A stretch of 64,000 nucleotides of DNA, from positions 1,131,013 through 1,195,012 of the forward strand of contig LSRX01000055.1 in the NCBI GenBank assembly GCA_001939145.1. Reading direction: 5' to 3'. The translations under genes and the position numbers were made by a program. The notes below the pieces were generated by a model that saw only the letters and a list, made by a program, of their open reading frames with translations, was not told the DNA's origin and did no database searches. Shown here piece by piece: positions 28,201 to 37,473 of the stretch. The stretch comes from Symbiodinium microadriaticum (lineage: Eukaryota > Sar > Dinophyceae > Suessiales > Symbiodiniaceae). The stretch's first letter is position 1, and every line of letters begins with the position of its first letter.

Positions 28201-30470
28201 GCAGACCTGTCCTACTTCTGGAACTCCTCTGCTGACACCGAGGAAGAGTCAACCCGGACCCGAAAGCCCAAGTCCAAGCTCTCCAAGTGCAAACTCCAAA
28301 ACTAAACCCTCACACTAGCTGGTTCCCTGTTGGGGATATGTTGAAAATGATCATGTCGAATCCTTATGAATCCTTATTGGGTTTTATTATCACTGTATCC
28401 AGCAAGGACCCAGCTGAACCCTAAGCCCTAAACCCTGAAGCCCTGGAAACCGTGCCCGATGAACCCTCGACTCAATGCGCGCACAGCAGCTGCATCAAAC
28501 GAACCCTAACTAAACCCCTCAAAACCTAAGCCCTAAAACCCTAAACTTTGTCACTCAAAGCGCTAAAGCCTAAACCTCCTTAGACCTTATAAGCCCGAAG
28601 ACCCTGAACTTTGTCACTGAACCCTAAAGGCCCTAAAGCCCTCAAGCCTAAACCTTAGACCTTACAAGCCCTAAAAGCCCTAAACTTTGCACTGACCCTA
28701 AAGCCCTAAAGCCTTAACCGTAGATCTTATAAGCCCTAAAAGCCCTAAACTTTGTCACAAAAACGCTTCAAAGCCTAAAGCCTAAACCTCCTTAAAGACC
28801 GTATAAGCCGCCCTAAAACCCTAAACTTTGCACTGACCCCTAAAGCCCTAAAGCCTAAACCGTAGATCTTATAAGCCCTAAAAGCCCTCAACTTTGTCAC
28901 AAAAACGCTTAAAAGCCTAAAGCCTAAACCTCCTTAAAGACCATATAAGCCGCCCTAAAACCCTAAACTTTGCACTGAACCCTAAAGCCCTAAAGCCTAA
29001 ACCCTGCACCTAATAAGCCCTAAAAGCCCTCAACTTTGTCACTAAAAGCCCTACAGCCCTAAAGCCTAAACCTCCTTAGACCTTATGCGCCCTAAAAGCC
29101 CTAAACTTTGTCACGAAAAGCCCTAAAGGCCCTAAAGCCCTAAACCCTGCACCCTAAACCCTAAAGGCGCTTCGATCCTCGCCAGTCTGGTTCTGGTTGA
29201 TGTAGGACCCCGCGCTGTTGAGAACCACCCAGCCAGCAGTGATGGAGTCTCCTGGCCAACTGGCTGGTTCCTTTAAGGGTCCTTTAAACGGCTGCAAGGG
29301 ATCTATAATAGGGTTTTAAGGTTTTGAGGTTTTGGGTTTAGGGTTCTTAGTAGGGAATGAAGGAATGGGTTCTTGGGACTACTATAGGGGACCTTAAGGG
29401 ACTATCATGTGGATCCATTCCCCCATTCCCTACTTAGAACCAGGGAGACAACGCCGATCGCTTTAGAGTTAAGCGTTACAGAGCTTGTTTTAGTTTAGGG
29501 CTTAGGGTTTAGGTTGCTACGCCGATCGGCTTAGAGTTCAGTTAAAGGAAACTACAGGTGGGGAGTTTAGGGTATATAGGGCTTCTATGAGGCTTCCATA
29601 AGGCTTCTATAACGGTAACTACCCACCTGAAAATGTCCTAGATTCAGTGTTACAGAATGTTTTTTGGGTTTAGGGTTTAGGGTTTTAGGGTTTGGGTTTT
29701 AGGCTTAGGGTTTAGCCATTATTTAGGGTCTCCATTGCTGTTCGTTTTTAAACGGTTGACCAACTCTAGATATTAGGATCCTATAATAAGGTACCGCTAA
29801 AAAGGAACTACAATGGAGACCCTAGGCAATAACCTAAACTTCTGGGCTTTCTGTGACGGCAGTTTGGCTTGCGGTTCAGACTTACCTAAACCCTAAACCC
29901 TATACCCAAAGGGCTTGGATGTCTGAGGTTGTAGACATCAGGGTTCAGAGCCGCCGGAAGCCTGGCTTCTGCCTCTGGGCATATCACCCCCCTCCCCCTC
30001 CCCGAACATAAAGAACCATGTCGAATTTAGGATTTGCCATTGAAAGCTTATGTTTAGGGCTCTGAACAGAACCAATCAAACCGTAAACCTCGACCCGGGC
30101 CGAAAGTTTCGAGCTACAAGTGTATGATCTAACAGTACACAAGCTTTTGCGGAGTAGCGGAGTGCCCTACGCCGGCCAGCAGAGTAATTTCTACGCTGTT
30201 TCAAAATTACAATACTTTTTAGTTCTCGGCGAGGCTCCAGGGCTCACTTGGGTTAGAGTCTAAGGGTTTAGGGTTTAGGGTTTAGGGCAGTCTAGGGGGG
30301 AGAAGGTGGGGGCAGGGCTCAACTTCGTTGTTGAAGCTAGTGGTTCGAACTAGTGGCCCGGCGCAGTAAACCTTGGGGGCAACATGGCAGTTATCTTAAC
30401 CCCAAACCCCAGATCATGGAAACTGCAGCAGCAGGGCCTATGAACTCCACGCGAAGTTGGCCATCCAAGC
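25169..30470 (-). CDS. SGNH/GDSL esterase, carbohydrate esterase family 2-like
   Basis: Predicted secreted-type deacetylase of carbohydrate side groups (family inference). Nine exons: 30470-30438, 29251-29178, 27682-27584, 27192-27061, 26933-26856, 26507-26462, 26305-26251, 25832-25745, 25257-25169. They join in a single open frame of about 231 codons. Block I is RVEFIGDSITAGW (nucleophile Ser), block II Gly is in ARTGVGV, block III is VINMGTNDH (Asn of the oxyanion hole), and block V is DYVDGTHPTREGG (Asp and His). YEELLTTVRAKYP|GALILCLVP matches the helix-strand step of the fold. Donors are six AG|GC and two AG|GA; no internal GT donor is needed. The last exon ends either at GA|GTTAGGG or at a stop at 25141. 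N-terminal exons are missing; 32470-32605 is a candidate. Confidence 0.75.
25745..25832 (-). CDS. Esterase exon 8
   Basis: YNNMYQGLTDAVRAMEDEKI then RLHTTGTRE between accctcggag and GAG|GCCGGGT. An alternative GT donor lies 5 nt further, but only the GC donor keeps the frame into block V. Confidence 0.7.
25952..26062. mobile_element. MITE-like element, family III, in esterase intron 7
   Basis: CCCTAAGGGTCCATGGAACC and inverted GGGACATGGACCCGCAGGG ends; inner GTATATACTTAGGCC / GGCCAGAGTATATC. Confidence 0.75.
26095..26204. mobile_element. MITE-like element, family V relative, in esterase intron 7
   Basis: GGCTCATGGGACTTAGTAAC and complement TTACTAAGTCACATGAGCC; sister of 11080-11199. Confidence 0.75.
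26251..26305 (-). CDS. Esterase exon 7
   Basis: GALILCLVPLIYTCDRES, between tatagccag|GTGCC and TCCAG|GCCAGG. The acceptor and first 11 exon bases are duplicated 39 bp upstream around a telomere-like tract (see 26295-26351). Confidence 0.7.
26295..26351. repeat. TTTAGGG insert between 18-bp direct repeats at a splice acceptor
   Basis: GATCAAGGCACCTGGCTA at 26295-26312 and 26334-26351, enclosing 21 bp that hold about three TTTAGGG units. Both copies carry the acceptor ...AG|GTGCC on the minus strand. Confidence 0.9.
26462..26507 (-). CDS. Esterase exon 6
   Basis: GGYEELLTTVRAKYP, 46 nt, acceptor gagattccag, donor ATCCAG|GCGCTC; ends in phase 1 and pairs with exon 7 to read KYPGALILC. Confidence 0.7.
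26856..26933 (-). CDS. Esterase exon 5: block III GTND
   Basis: Acceptor cttttgtag, frame PRHSQVINMGTNDHIPLNPS then LCRRWQ, donor GGCAG|GATGAC (GA type). Asn-Asp of GTND is the block III signature of SGNH hydrolases. Confidence 0.75.
27061..27192 (-). CDS. Esterase exon 4
   Basis: Acceptor ggggctacag, 44 codons in phase 0 from WLESALNSTEAYGIQFHAIQ to CPLPWDFAVWQ, donor GGCAG|GCAGATG. WDFAVWQ|P..QVINMGTND reproduces the family-typical W-P-x-VVINLGTND run across the junction. Confidence 0.65.
27245..27355. repeat. CCCTAAA-like tract in esterase intron 3
   Basis: About twelve CCCTAAA/CCCTCAAC units. Confidence 0.9.
27584..27682 (-). CDS. Esterase exon 3: block II region
   Basis: Acceptor ctaagccag|GATATC, 33 codons DIFQTWDRHLADAWGTADWR then AVARTGVGVFPYQ, donor TACCAG|GCCACC. 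Confidence 0.7.
27900..27977. mobile_element. Short palindromic element in esterase intron 2
   Basis: CCCTAGGGCTCCAGTTGCCT+AAATA pairs with TATTTATGTAACTGGAACCC+TGGG. Confidence 0.7.
28535..29160. repeat. Tandem array with about 140-bp two-part unit, esterase intron 2
   Basis: CTAAACTTTGTCAC or CTAAACTTTGCACTGA recurs at about 28541, 28605, 28681, 28746, 28821, 28879, 28963, 29030 and 29101. Every second spacing is about 140 bp (28541, 28681, 28821, 28963, 29101), so two alternating half-units form a higher-order repeat. Units contain CCCTAAA-like segments. Confidence 0.85.
29178..29251 (-). CDS. Esterase exon 2: block I GDSITAG
   Basis: Acceptor gttggccag|GAGACTCC; joined to exon 1 it reads FIGDSITAGWVVLNSAGSYI then NQNQTGE. 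Ser of GDSIT is the expected nucleophile. Donor GGCGAG|GATCG (GA type). Confidence 0.75.
29343..29441. mobile_element. MITE-like palindromic element in esterase intron 1
   Basis: GGTTCTTAGTAGGGAATGAA+GGAATGGG pairs with CCCATTCCCTACTTAGAACC. Confidence 0.85.
29451..29538. repeat. TTTAGGG insert between 20-bp direct repeats
   Basis: ACGCCGATCGCTTTAGAGTT (29451-29470) and ACGCCGATCGGCTTAGAGTT (29519-29538) flank AG-rich DNA with TTTAGGG units. In esterase intron 1. Confidence 0.8.
29712..29832. mobile_element. MITE-like element related to family I
   Basis: GCCATTATTTAGGGTCTCCA+TTG and inverted CAATGGAGACCCTAGGCAAT; core ATTAGGATCCTATAATAAGG. Confidence 0.75.
30438..30470 (-). CDS. Esterase exon 1 recognised
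   Basis: 33 nt between actgag|GCTTGG and TCATAG|GCCCTG. Reads LDGQLRVEFI and supplies the G that completes Gly of GDSIT. An in-frame TGA just upstream of the acceptor shows that it cannot extend further 5'. Confidence 0.6.
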   Translation of the reverse strand, partial: AWMANFAWSS

Positions 30471-30744
30471 CTCAGTTCGAGTTTGGGGATGCCTCTTTTA
30501 GTGGTTCAAGTCTTTGTTTGGGGTTAGGTTTTTGGGGTTGCTGTGATCTTGGGTGTAGAGTTTATAAGTCCAAAGGTTATGATGGATCGGATGCCTGAAG
30601 CTTGCAAACACCCAACCCCTAAAGCCCTAAATGGCCCTAATCCCTGAACCCCTGAACCCCTAAAACCCTGAACGCCTGAACCCCCTGACTCACCAGAACC
30701 GTGGCTGAAGGCAGGCGTTGTTCTGCCCTGGCCGCATTGCAGGT

Positions 30745-30850
30745 CTACCTTAACCTCCCTAAGCCCACTTTTTCGTAGGTTCTGATTATAAACCCTAACA
30801 TGGGATTTATAAGGACCCTACAAAGAGTGGGTTCTGGTGGGTCAAGGTAG
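30745..30850. mobile_element. MITE-like palindromic element
   Basis: CTACCTTAACCTCCCTAAGC+CCAC and inverted GTGGGTTCTGGTGGGTCAAG+GTAG, inner TTTTTCGTAGGTTC / GGACCCTACAAAGA. On the minus strand its 3' end AAGGTAG abuts a possible exon (30690-30744) that ends at CTG|GTGAGTCAG. Confidence 0.8.
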
Positions 30851-31139
30851 TCTGTAGTCGAAAAAGTTGTTGATAAACGGGCTTCCTTTCCTAGGCCCCG
30901 GGAATATCCCAAAAAGTAGATCCCTGAAGGGGTTCACATAAAGAACCCTTTAGCAGTACAGGATCCCAAACTAGGGCTGGGAGTCTGAGCTAAGCGTTCT
31001 TATAAGGCTTTGTCCAGGAAGCTGTTGATCCCAACGGCTGACAGCCAAAGCAAGCCCTGAATATGTCAACAACTCCCTACCCCAACCCCCCTAAAACCCT
31101 AAACCCGAAACCCTAAAACCCAAAACCCCAAACCCTAAG

Positions 31140-31500
31140 CAACCCTTTAAAAGATCTAAAACACCTAAACCGAAAGCTCCCCAGGATCCCTTTGAGGAAC
31201 CCAATATACAGGATCTACATATCTACTACCGAACTGTGAGGGAGCCCGTTAAAGGATCTAAATGTTCTAAGAGCATTGCTGAGGAACCCATTGAAGGACC
31301 TACATACAAATATGTACTTCGAACTCTTAGGGAGACCTTTAAAGGATCTGTATCTTCTAAGAACCCTTATGAGGAACCCTAAACCCTAAACCCCCAAACC
31401 CTAAACCCCTAAACCCTAGACCCTAAATTTTTCAAGAACCCTTATGAGGAACCCTAAACCCTAAACCCCTAAACCCTAAACCCTAAATTTTGCAAGAACC
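31140..31500. repeat. Diverged tandem repeat with telomere-like segments
   Basis: GAGGAACCC preceded by TTCTAAGAACCCTTAT-like text recurs at about 31190, 31285, 31370, 31440 and 31500. The last two intervals (about 31362-31500) are tight repeats of AAGAACCCTTATGAGGAA separated by CCCTAAA tracts. Confidence 0.75.
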
Positions 31501-31862
31501 CTTATGAGGAAGCCTTTCAAGGGATATCTTCAAAGGAGCTCGGGGAGCCCCGGAACCCTAAACCTCCTTGTGGGGGGGGGGTGCTTAGGGCTCCTTAAAA
31601 AGGGCTTCTATAAGGGTTGCTATAAGGGTTCAGTTTAGGGTTTAGGGTTTAGGGTTCAGGGTTTCAGGGTTAAGCCCTAAGTTTTCACTCAGAAATGCGC
31701 TTCTGAGCCCTACGCCTCAGGCTCTAGGGCTTTAAAGCTTCAGGGCGTGCAAGGGAGCTTAAGAGCTTGAGGGTTCAAGGGGTTCAAGGGTTTACCAGTC
31801 CAAGGTTTTAGGGGTTTAGGGCATGATACTAGGTACCTAAAGCTCTACTATTTGGCACCTTG

Positions 31863-31934
31863 GACCCTGGGGGAAATGAAGCCAGGGTGCTTGGTGGCTC
31901 CAAGAACTGCGTCCCTGCATCCACGAGAAGCTCC
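31863..31934 (-). CDS. Candidate exon, minus strand
   Basis: Acceptor gggggctgcag|GAGCTTC, frame ELLVDAGTQFLEPPSTLASF. On the coding strand of the esterase and upstream of it; membership of that gene not shown. Confidence 0.4.
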
Positions 31935-32469
31935 TGCAGCCCCCAACCCTACAAACTCGCACGTTTAGGGTTTAGGGTTTAGGTTATCGCCCCTTGAAGT
32001 ACTCTACTCGTAGATCCCTGCTCAAAAGGAAGCCTACAGCTTGAGAAGGCTTCTAGTTGCGGTTCAGGGCCGATGATAGCTTCTTGATCAGACTTCTCCA
32101 AGCTCGAAGTTCGCTCACAAACTGCCTGGGTGAGACCAGGATGGTGTTCTAATCAAAACAGCAGGGAGGCACAACACGGACAGCCCAGAGACTCCAAAAC
32201 CCTTTAATCAAGGAATATACCCTGAATTTTAGTTGGAAGCCTATCATGGTTTTAATGATTTAAGTCATATTCCCTACTTAAAGGACTGAGAGTGCACGAC
32301 CAGCTTCTTAGTTTCCGTCAATAACTCCGGTCGCCGGAGCCCCGATGATGCGCCGAAGTGCTCTTTTTTTCGGGATGAACATGAAAGATGGCCCTAAACC
32401 CTAAACCCTATATACCCTAAACCCTAAGCGCTAAACCCAAAGTAAGCCCTAAACCCTCTACTCTAAACT

Positions 32470-32605
32470 CTAAACTAAGGCTTCTTCTGGATGGCTTTCC
32501 ATTTCACTTCTGCGACCCTTGAGAAAGAGCGACCAAGAAGTATCTGCGCGCACCTCCAGGATAGTCTTGCCGTAAAAGGCTTCGGTGTTCCGGCCGCACC
32601 AAATC
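32470..32605 (-). CDS. Candidate exon, possible N-terminal part of the esterase
   Basis: Acceptor ggagcgcag|GATTTG, frame RIWCGRNTEAFYGKTILEVR, ADTSWSLFLKGRRSEMESHP, EEAL. Family 2 carbohydrate esterases have an N-terminal beta domain with GR...W..GT...v.l, and RIWCGR...ILEVRADTSWSLFL is compatible, but this is inference. It lies 2 kb upstream of esterase exon 1 on the same strand. Confidence 0.5.
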
Positions 32606-32997
32606 CTGCGCTCCGTGCTCACAGGTTTAGGGTTTAGGGTTTAGGTTTCGGCTTTAGGCTTCATTCAGCGTGTTTCTGGGATGCCAGTGCCTAGGGAGAT
32701 AGCAAGACAAAAGCAAAACGGAAACCAGGGGCCGAAACCCGAAACTCCAAGCCTAAGACCTAGTTCAACTGGATTCCCGATACGCCTAAACCTGCGCTAA
32801 AGCCCCAAGTGCCCAAATGCTGAAGGCAGGACGCAACCTAAGCAAGGACTCGCAGTGGCTCGTACAAACCCTAAGCCCTCAACCCTGGACCCTTTTTATA
32901 AAATCTTACCCCCAAATGTCTAAGAAGAAGTTGGACTGGTAGTAGTCGTATTTTTATGAATATTATATCGGCCCGTCGATGATTACCAGGTTCCGAG

Positions 32998-33116
32998 GCC
33001 CTGAAGATTGAAGCGCCGTCCAAGTGTCGTGTGCGTCTCTGCCGTCGAGAGCCCGGTGGCAATGACCATGTCACCAGTTTGATGCTCCAGGACTGTCCTG
33101 TGGATACTTCGGGCTG
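32998..33116. other. Coding-like block, three competing frames
   Basis: Plus: ALKIEAPSKCRVRLCRREPG after acceptor ttccgag. Minus: GDMVIATGLSTAETHTTLGR ending at a GTAATC donor, and a third frame. An exon is likely; frame undecided. Confidence 0.4.
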
Positions 33117-33577
33117 AGGGCTGGAGTCTGGAGCGTAGGGTTTGGGGACTAAGCTTAGAATGAACTTAACGTTTAAGGTATCGGAGTAGAGTGTAGAGCT
33201 GAGGCTGGAGGAAAAAGGTTTCGGGACTAGGAGGTAAATTTTGGGTTTGAGGATTTGAGGTTGGACAGGTGGTTGTTATGGTCTTGGGGTGTCATAGGGC
33301 GCGGAGAGTATGATCGGATTGGCCGAAGCCACAGCTAAGTTGCTGGGGGTTGATGGCTCTTGCGCTTCTGACATTTCAGGGTGAATAAACGTGCATGGCG
33401 GGAGAAAGCAGGCGAAACTCTCTAAGCTCCAAGCTGATTCAGAAGCTCCTGAGTACCTTTACATGGCACATTCCTGACTCCCCTGACATCCTGCACCATA
33501 TCCCCTGAGAAACGAAAACATTCCTTCCAACCCTATGCTCCAAAGTTTAGCCCCTCACCCACAAGGCCTAAACTGAG

Positions 33578-33763
33578 CATCGCTTGCAGCCAAGATGCTC
33601 TCTGCCATTGATACGGCAGGTGTGGTACATCTTAACACGATACGGTCGGAGCTTTGCAACCAACCTTGGGCACGAGTGGCTGATCATGGTGCAACAATCG
33701 GGGAGTCTAGAAGAATATCGACATTAACTGCAACTACTGCATGTATATACCTCAACAGCCTAC
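33578..33763 (+). CDS. Candidate exon, strand uncertain
   Basis: The plus strand reads ASLAAKMLSAIDTAGVVHLN, TIRSELCNQPWARVADHGAT, IGESRRISTLTATTACIYLN. Another plus frame (PLIRQVWYILTRYGRSFATN) is also open. Repeat-free. Confidence 0.4.
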
Positions 33764-34072
33764 TCCGATGACTACAAGGCCTGTATCCCGGTATATCCCC
33801 TGTTAAACGCCATCTAGTGAACCCCAGAAGTTTGTGTATTGCTGGGGCTCCCTATACTTTACCTTCAGGGCATGGAGACTGAGACGTTCCCACTTTCTGG
33901 CTTCATCTTATTACTGCAAAGGCCACTAACTTTGAGCTCGGGCCCCGAAACGCCTAAGCAGACTTAAAGTAGGGCCTTAGTGGTTACAACAGGGTTCCTT
34001 TAAGAACTCGTTGTAAAGGGCGCTACAATGGTTGCCCAGGATTAGGAAAGAGTCTTGGGGTACAGTATAACT

Positions 34073-34123
34073 GTATGTATGTATGTATGTATGTATGTAT
34101 GTATGCACATATATATATATATG

Positions 34124-34160
<37 letters not shown>

Positions 34161-34173
34161 GGATGGATAGATG

Positions 34174-34211
<38 letters not shown>

Positions 34212-34230
34212 GAGAGAGAGAGAGATAGAG

Positions 34231-34261
<31 letters not shown>

Positions 34262-34312
34262 CAGACAGATAGATAGATAGATAGCTAGATAGTGTGTGTG
34301 TGTGTGAGAGAG
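34073..34312. repeat. Compound microsatellite (TATG)n, (TAGA)n, (CAGA)n, (GA)n, (TG)n
   Basis: Inserted in a family VI-like context (TAGGAAAGAGTCTTGGGGTA to the left, ATCAGGGGCTACAA to the right). Apparent 100-129 residue ORFs are artefacts. Confidence 0.95.
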
Positions 34313-34437
34313 TGACTGTATACAAAACAGTAAATCTCTCTGAGGCGCCTGTGAAAACCTAAGCAACTATCAGGGGCTACAATCGCTCATCATCCCTAAC
34401 CCCCCCCCCCCCCACCAAGCCTCAAACCCTAGACCCA

Positions 34438-34538
34438 ACAAGAAGAACTACGAAGCTCTGGCGGCGGCCCACCTCGAGGATCCCTGGAAGGTCACTTGGA
34501 AGGCGGCCTCGGGGCGACAAGACAAACAGTACATGTGA
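34438..34538 (+). CDS. Candidate terminal exon, strand uncertain
   Basis: The plus strand reads NKKNYEALAAAHLEDPWKVT then WKAASGRQDKQYM and a stop. The minus strand in the same bases reads CRPEAAFQVTFQGSSRWAAA. Both look like protein; the minus reading would also suit a family 2 esterase N-terminal domain. Confidence 0.4.
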
Positions 34539-34629
34539 CAGCAATATCTTTGGATTTAGGGCTTAGGGGGGATATGGATTGAGATTTCAAAAATAAACAA
34601 GATCGACTAGCAATCATACTAAGAGCTAT

Positions 34630-34876
34630 TACTAGTAGTAGTAGTAGTAGTAGTAGTAGCAGCAGCAGCAGCAGGAGCAGCAGCAGCAGCAGTAGCAGTA
34701 GCAGTAGCAGTAGCAGTAGCAGTAGCAGTAGCAGTAGCAGTAGCAGCAGTAGCAGTAGGAGTAGCAGCAGTAGCAGTAGCAGTAGTAGTAGCAGCAGCAG
34801 CAGCAGCAGCAGTAGCAGCAGTAGGCAGTAGCAGTAGCAGTAGCAGTAGCAGGAGAAGGCGTAGAGGCGTAGGAGT

Positions 34877-34915
<39 letters not shown>

Positions 34916-34925
34916 TGCAGCAGTA
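34630..34925. repeat. Trinucleotide repeat (TAG/CAG)n
   Basis: GTAGTAGTA then GCAGCAGCA and GTAGCA alternation for about 295 bp. Spurious poly-Leu/poly-Ala/poly-Cys frames on the minus strand. Confidence 0.95.
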
Positions 34926-35403
34926 TTTGCAGTAGCAACACATGACATAGCAACACCACTTCTGCCGGGACCAAAACGAACACACATAGCAGCAATTGAA
35001 CCTTTGTGAAAGGCACTGAGGGATGCTTGCAGCAGGCACGACCCCCAGATGCTCAGTGGCAAGTTTTGCATCACAGTGGCTTTTCCGACACTGTGTAGAA
35101 GGTTCACATCGTGAGGTGAGCCATAGCACCCTGAACCCCGAAACCGTGAAGCCCCAAACCTTATTACTATTCGTTCAGACCTCTACATTTGGGTTCAAAT
35201 GTGTCTTACGAAGCTAAATGGACCAGGGTCCTGAACTGGAAAACCTCAAGTCCTACAGTCACTGCCAACAAATTAACGCTCCAATCTGCTGACTGCAAAC
35301 CCCAAACCCGAAGCCAACATCCTAAACCCTCAACCCTAAACCCTAGACCCTAAACCCTAGACATTAAAGCCAAAACCCTAAACCCTAAACCTTAAACCGT
35401 CAC

Positions 35404-35478
35404 CTGCAGCAAAGCTTCGGTTCCCCAGGACGCATGCATAGCACCACCCTCCGACCACCAGCGGCCGATGAACGACAC
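35404..35478 (-). CDS. Exon, unknown protein, 25 codons
   Basis: Acceptor cctccggccag|GTGTCG and donor CTGCAG|GTGACGG both match well. Phase 0 at both ends: VSFIGRWWSEGGAMHASWGT then EALLQ. A plus frame is also open, but the paired splice sites favour minus. No family recognised. Confidence 0.55.
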
Positions 35479-36079
35479 CTGGCCGGAGGCGCGGGTTTGG
35501 TTTTAACGGTTTAGGATGGTTTAGGGTTTAGGATTCTGGCATGGGGCGTTTGTCATCGCTTTCGGGGCGTTTCGGATTTGGGCTCAAGGTTTGCGATTCG
35601 AGCTTCGACGACTGAGTTTGGGGCTTAGCCTGAAGATTTCTTTCTTGTCTGGCAAGTCTCTTTTACGAGTAGCTTCGGTTCGACCTACCGGCTTTGGAAC
35701 AAAGATGAGAGTGTCTTACATGCTAATTTCAACGGCCAAACTGGGTTCACAATTGAAAAGACACTACTTACTCAGCTTCTAAGTAATGAGTTCAAGCACC
35801 TATACCCCTACCTAAACTTTAGAGGTTCTATTGGGTTTCATCGGGCATAAGGATCTTGCCAGGTTTCATGTTGACATACTTCTCAGACCTGCTGCTTCTG
35901 CGAAGAATTGGCCGTGTCAATGCTTGAGGCCTTACCTAGAAGCTGAGTGCCCAAGCCCAGAAAAGTTATTCTTCTGAATCTTGGCTGGGTTGTCTAAACC
36001 CCAAAAGGTTTCAACGGTAACTACCCCAGCTACTCAGCTTATGAGTCCAGTTCGTGTACGAGTGTTCTATCAGAGGCGA

Positions 36080-36455
36080 CTCTGAACCTTAAGCCCTAAA
36101 CCCCAAAACCCTAAACCCTAAACACCAAACCCTAAAACCTCATTACTAAACCCTAAACCCTAAACACCAAAACCCCTCACTCACTACTAAACCCTAAACC
36201 CTCATTACTACACCCTAAACCCTAAACACCAAACCCGCTCCCTCTCGCCTGCAAGGAGGCCTCTTGCCTATGACTGAATTCAATGAGGCTCCATCGCAGT
36301 TCCTTTTCGGGGTTACCTTGTAGGACTATATTTACACCGGTGGCTAAACCAAGAAAAAGAACTACAATAAACCCTAAACGCTAGGCCCTAAACCCAAAAC
36401 CCCTAAACCCTAAACCCTAAACCCTGTAAACCCTATAAGCCCTAAATCCTTAACC
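36080..36455. repeat. CCCTAAA-like tracts and a damaged family I relative
   Basis: Short CTCATTACTAAACCCTAAA repeats (36140-36220), a CTCCATCGCAGTTCC..GGGGTTACC element fragment at 36286-36372, then CCCTAAA units to 36450. Confidence 0.75.
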
Positions 36456-36694
36456 CTAATTAAGGAGACTGTAGGTAGCCTTGCAAAAGCTTCAAGGCAC
36501 AGCCGCCTGCCTTCTCGCGAGGATAAGAGACAGAGTTCGCCTCTGCAGCTGCTTCTTGAGGGTATAGGCATAGGGTTTCTTAAAGGGCTCTTTACGGGGA
36601 TCCCTAAAGGGATCCATAATTGAGCTTGCTGGGAGGGTAAAGGGTGTCTTAAAGGGCTATAAGGGGATCCCTAAAGGGATCGGGTTCTACAAAA

Positions 36695-36808
36695 GAGGGT
36701 CGGGGGACTTAGTAAGTAGTGATTCTTGTAGACTTACAAGCATCATAACCCCGATTAGGACCCCTTTTCGGGTACTTACTACCCACTTACTAAGTCCCCC
36801 GACCCTCC
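36695..36808. mobile_element. MITE-like element, family V
   Basis: GAGGGTCGGGGGACTTAGTA+AGTAG and complement CTACCCACTTACTAAGTCCC+CCGACCCTC. Second full copy 57381-57507. Confidence 0.9.
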
Positions 36809-36956
36809 AAGTGGGGGTTCGGCATCGGGTGGGTTGGGGGCTTCGGGCTGCGAGAGGTGGGAGGCAATAGAGGTTGGGGATTAGAGTTTAGGCTTCAGGG
36901 TGCTTGAAGGATCGGATTTTGAGGCTTGCACGGGGCCTTGTGGGACCCTAAACAAT

Positions 36957-36997
36957 TCAGGCAGTCAGCAAAGAGCAGAGTCTGCATCTTCATGGTT
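36957..36997 (-). CDS. Possible first exon ending at GTTTAGGG
   Basis: ATG then KMQTLLFADCLN, ending at GAATT|GTTTAGGG. Short; could be chance. Confidence 0.3.
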
Positions 36998-37239
36998 TGA
37001 GGCTTCAGGGCTGAAATACTTCACCCCACCATACGAGATCGTCGGGCTAGTTTTCCGGCCATAGGCTAGGATTTAAGGCTCATTAGGGTAGGCCTGGTCT
37101 GATTTTAGCCGAAAGGCCAAGGGGGCTTGGAAATCTAAGGTCAGATTCGAGCTTGAGGGTAGTTTTGAAGTTGCGGTCCTCGGGATAGTTCCCTTATAGA
37201 AACGCTATAGAAACCCTTATATATCCCTTTAAGGAGCCC

Positions 37240-37473
37240 TTGAAAGAAACCCTAACTATGGGGCAGAGAACCACTACGCCGTTGGAGCCCCGAAACAGAA
37301 CACCACACGGATTCCTGCCTGGGCCAAGTGAAGCAACACCGGCAGCCAGAGCAGCGCATGGCAGTGGCCCAACATCGCGCACGCGTCAGAGAGAGAGAGC
37401 GAGAGAGCAGGGGACGAAAACAAATGCCAGAGCCGTAGTCTGCGAAAGCTCTGGGACTTTGGGGGGAATGTAA
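37240..37473 (+). CDS. Candidate exon, basic Pro/Arg-rich, strand uncertain
   Basis: The plus strand reads MGQRTTTPLEPRNRTPHGFL, PGPSEATPAARAAHGSGPTS, with a GA-rich patch (RERAREQ). The minus strand is open as well, with hydrophobic content. Confidence 0.35.
   Translation: MKETLTMGQRTTTPLEPRNRTPHGFLPGPSEATPAARAAHGSGPTSRTRQRERAREQGTKTNARAVVCESSGTLGGM

Noticed and set aside
28535-29160. CRISPR-like array
   Set aside because: Units are contiguous degenerate tandem repeats without unique spacers, in an intron of a eukaryotic gene.
33977-34366. Ser/Ile/Tyr-rich ORFs of 100-129 codons
   Set aside because: They arise from TAGA/CAGA/TATG microsatellites.
34492-35129. Minus-strand ORFs of 162-174 codons rich in Leu, Ala or Cys
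   Set aside because: They arise from the (TAG/CAG)n microsatellite at 34630-34925.
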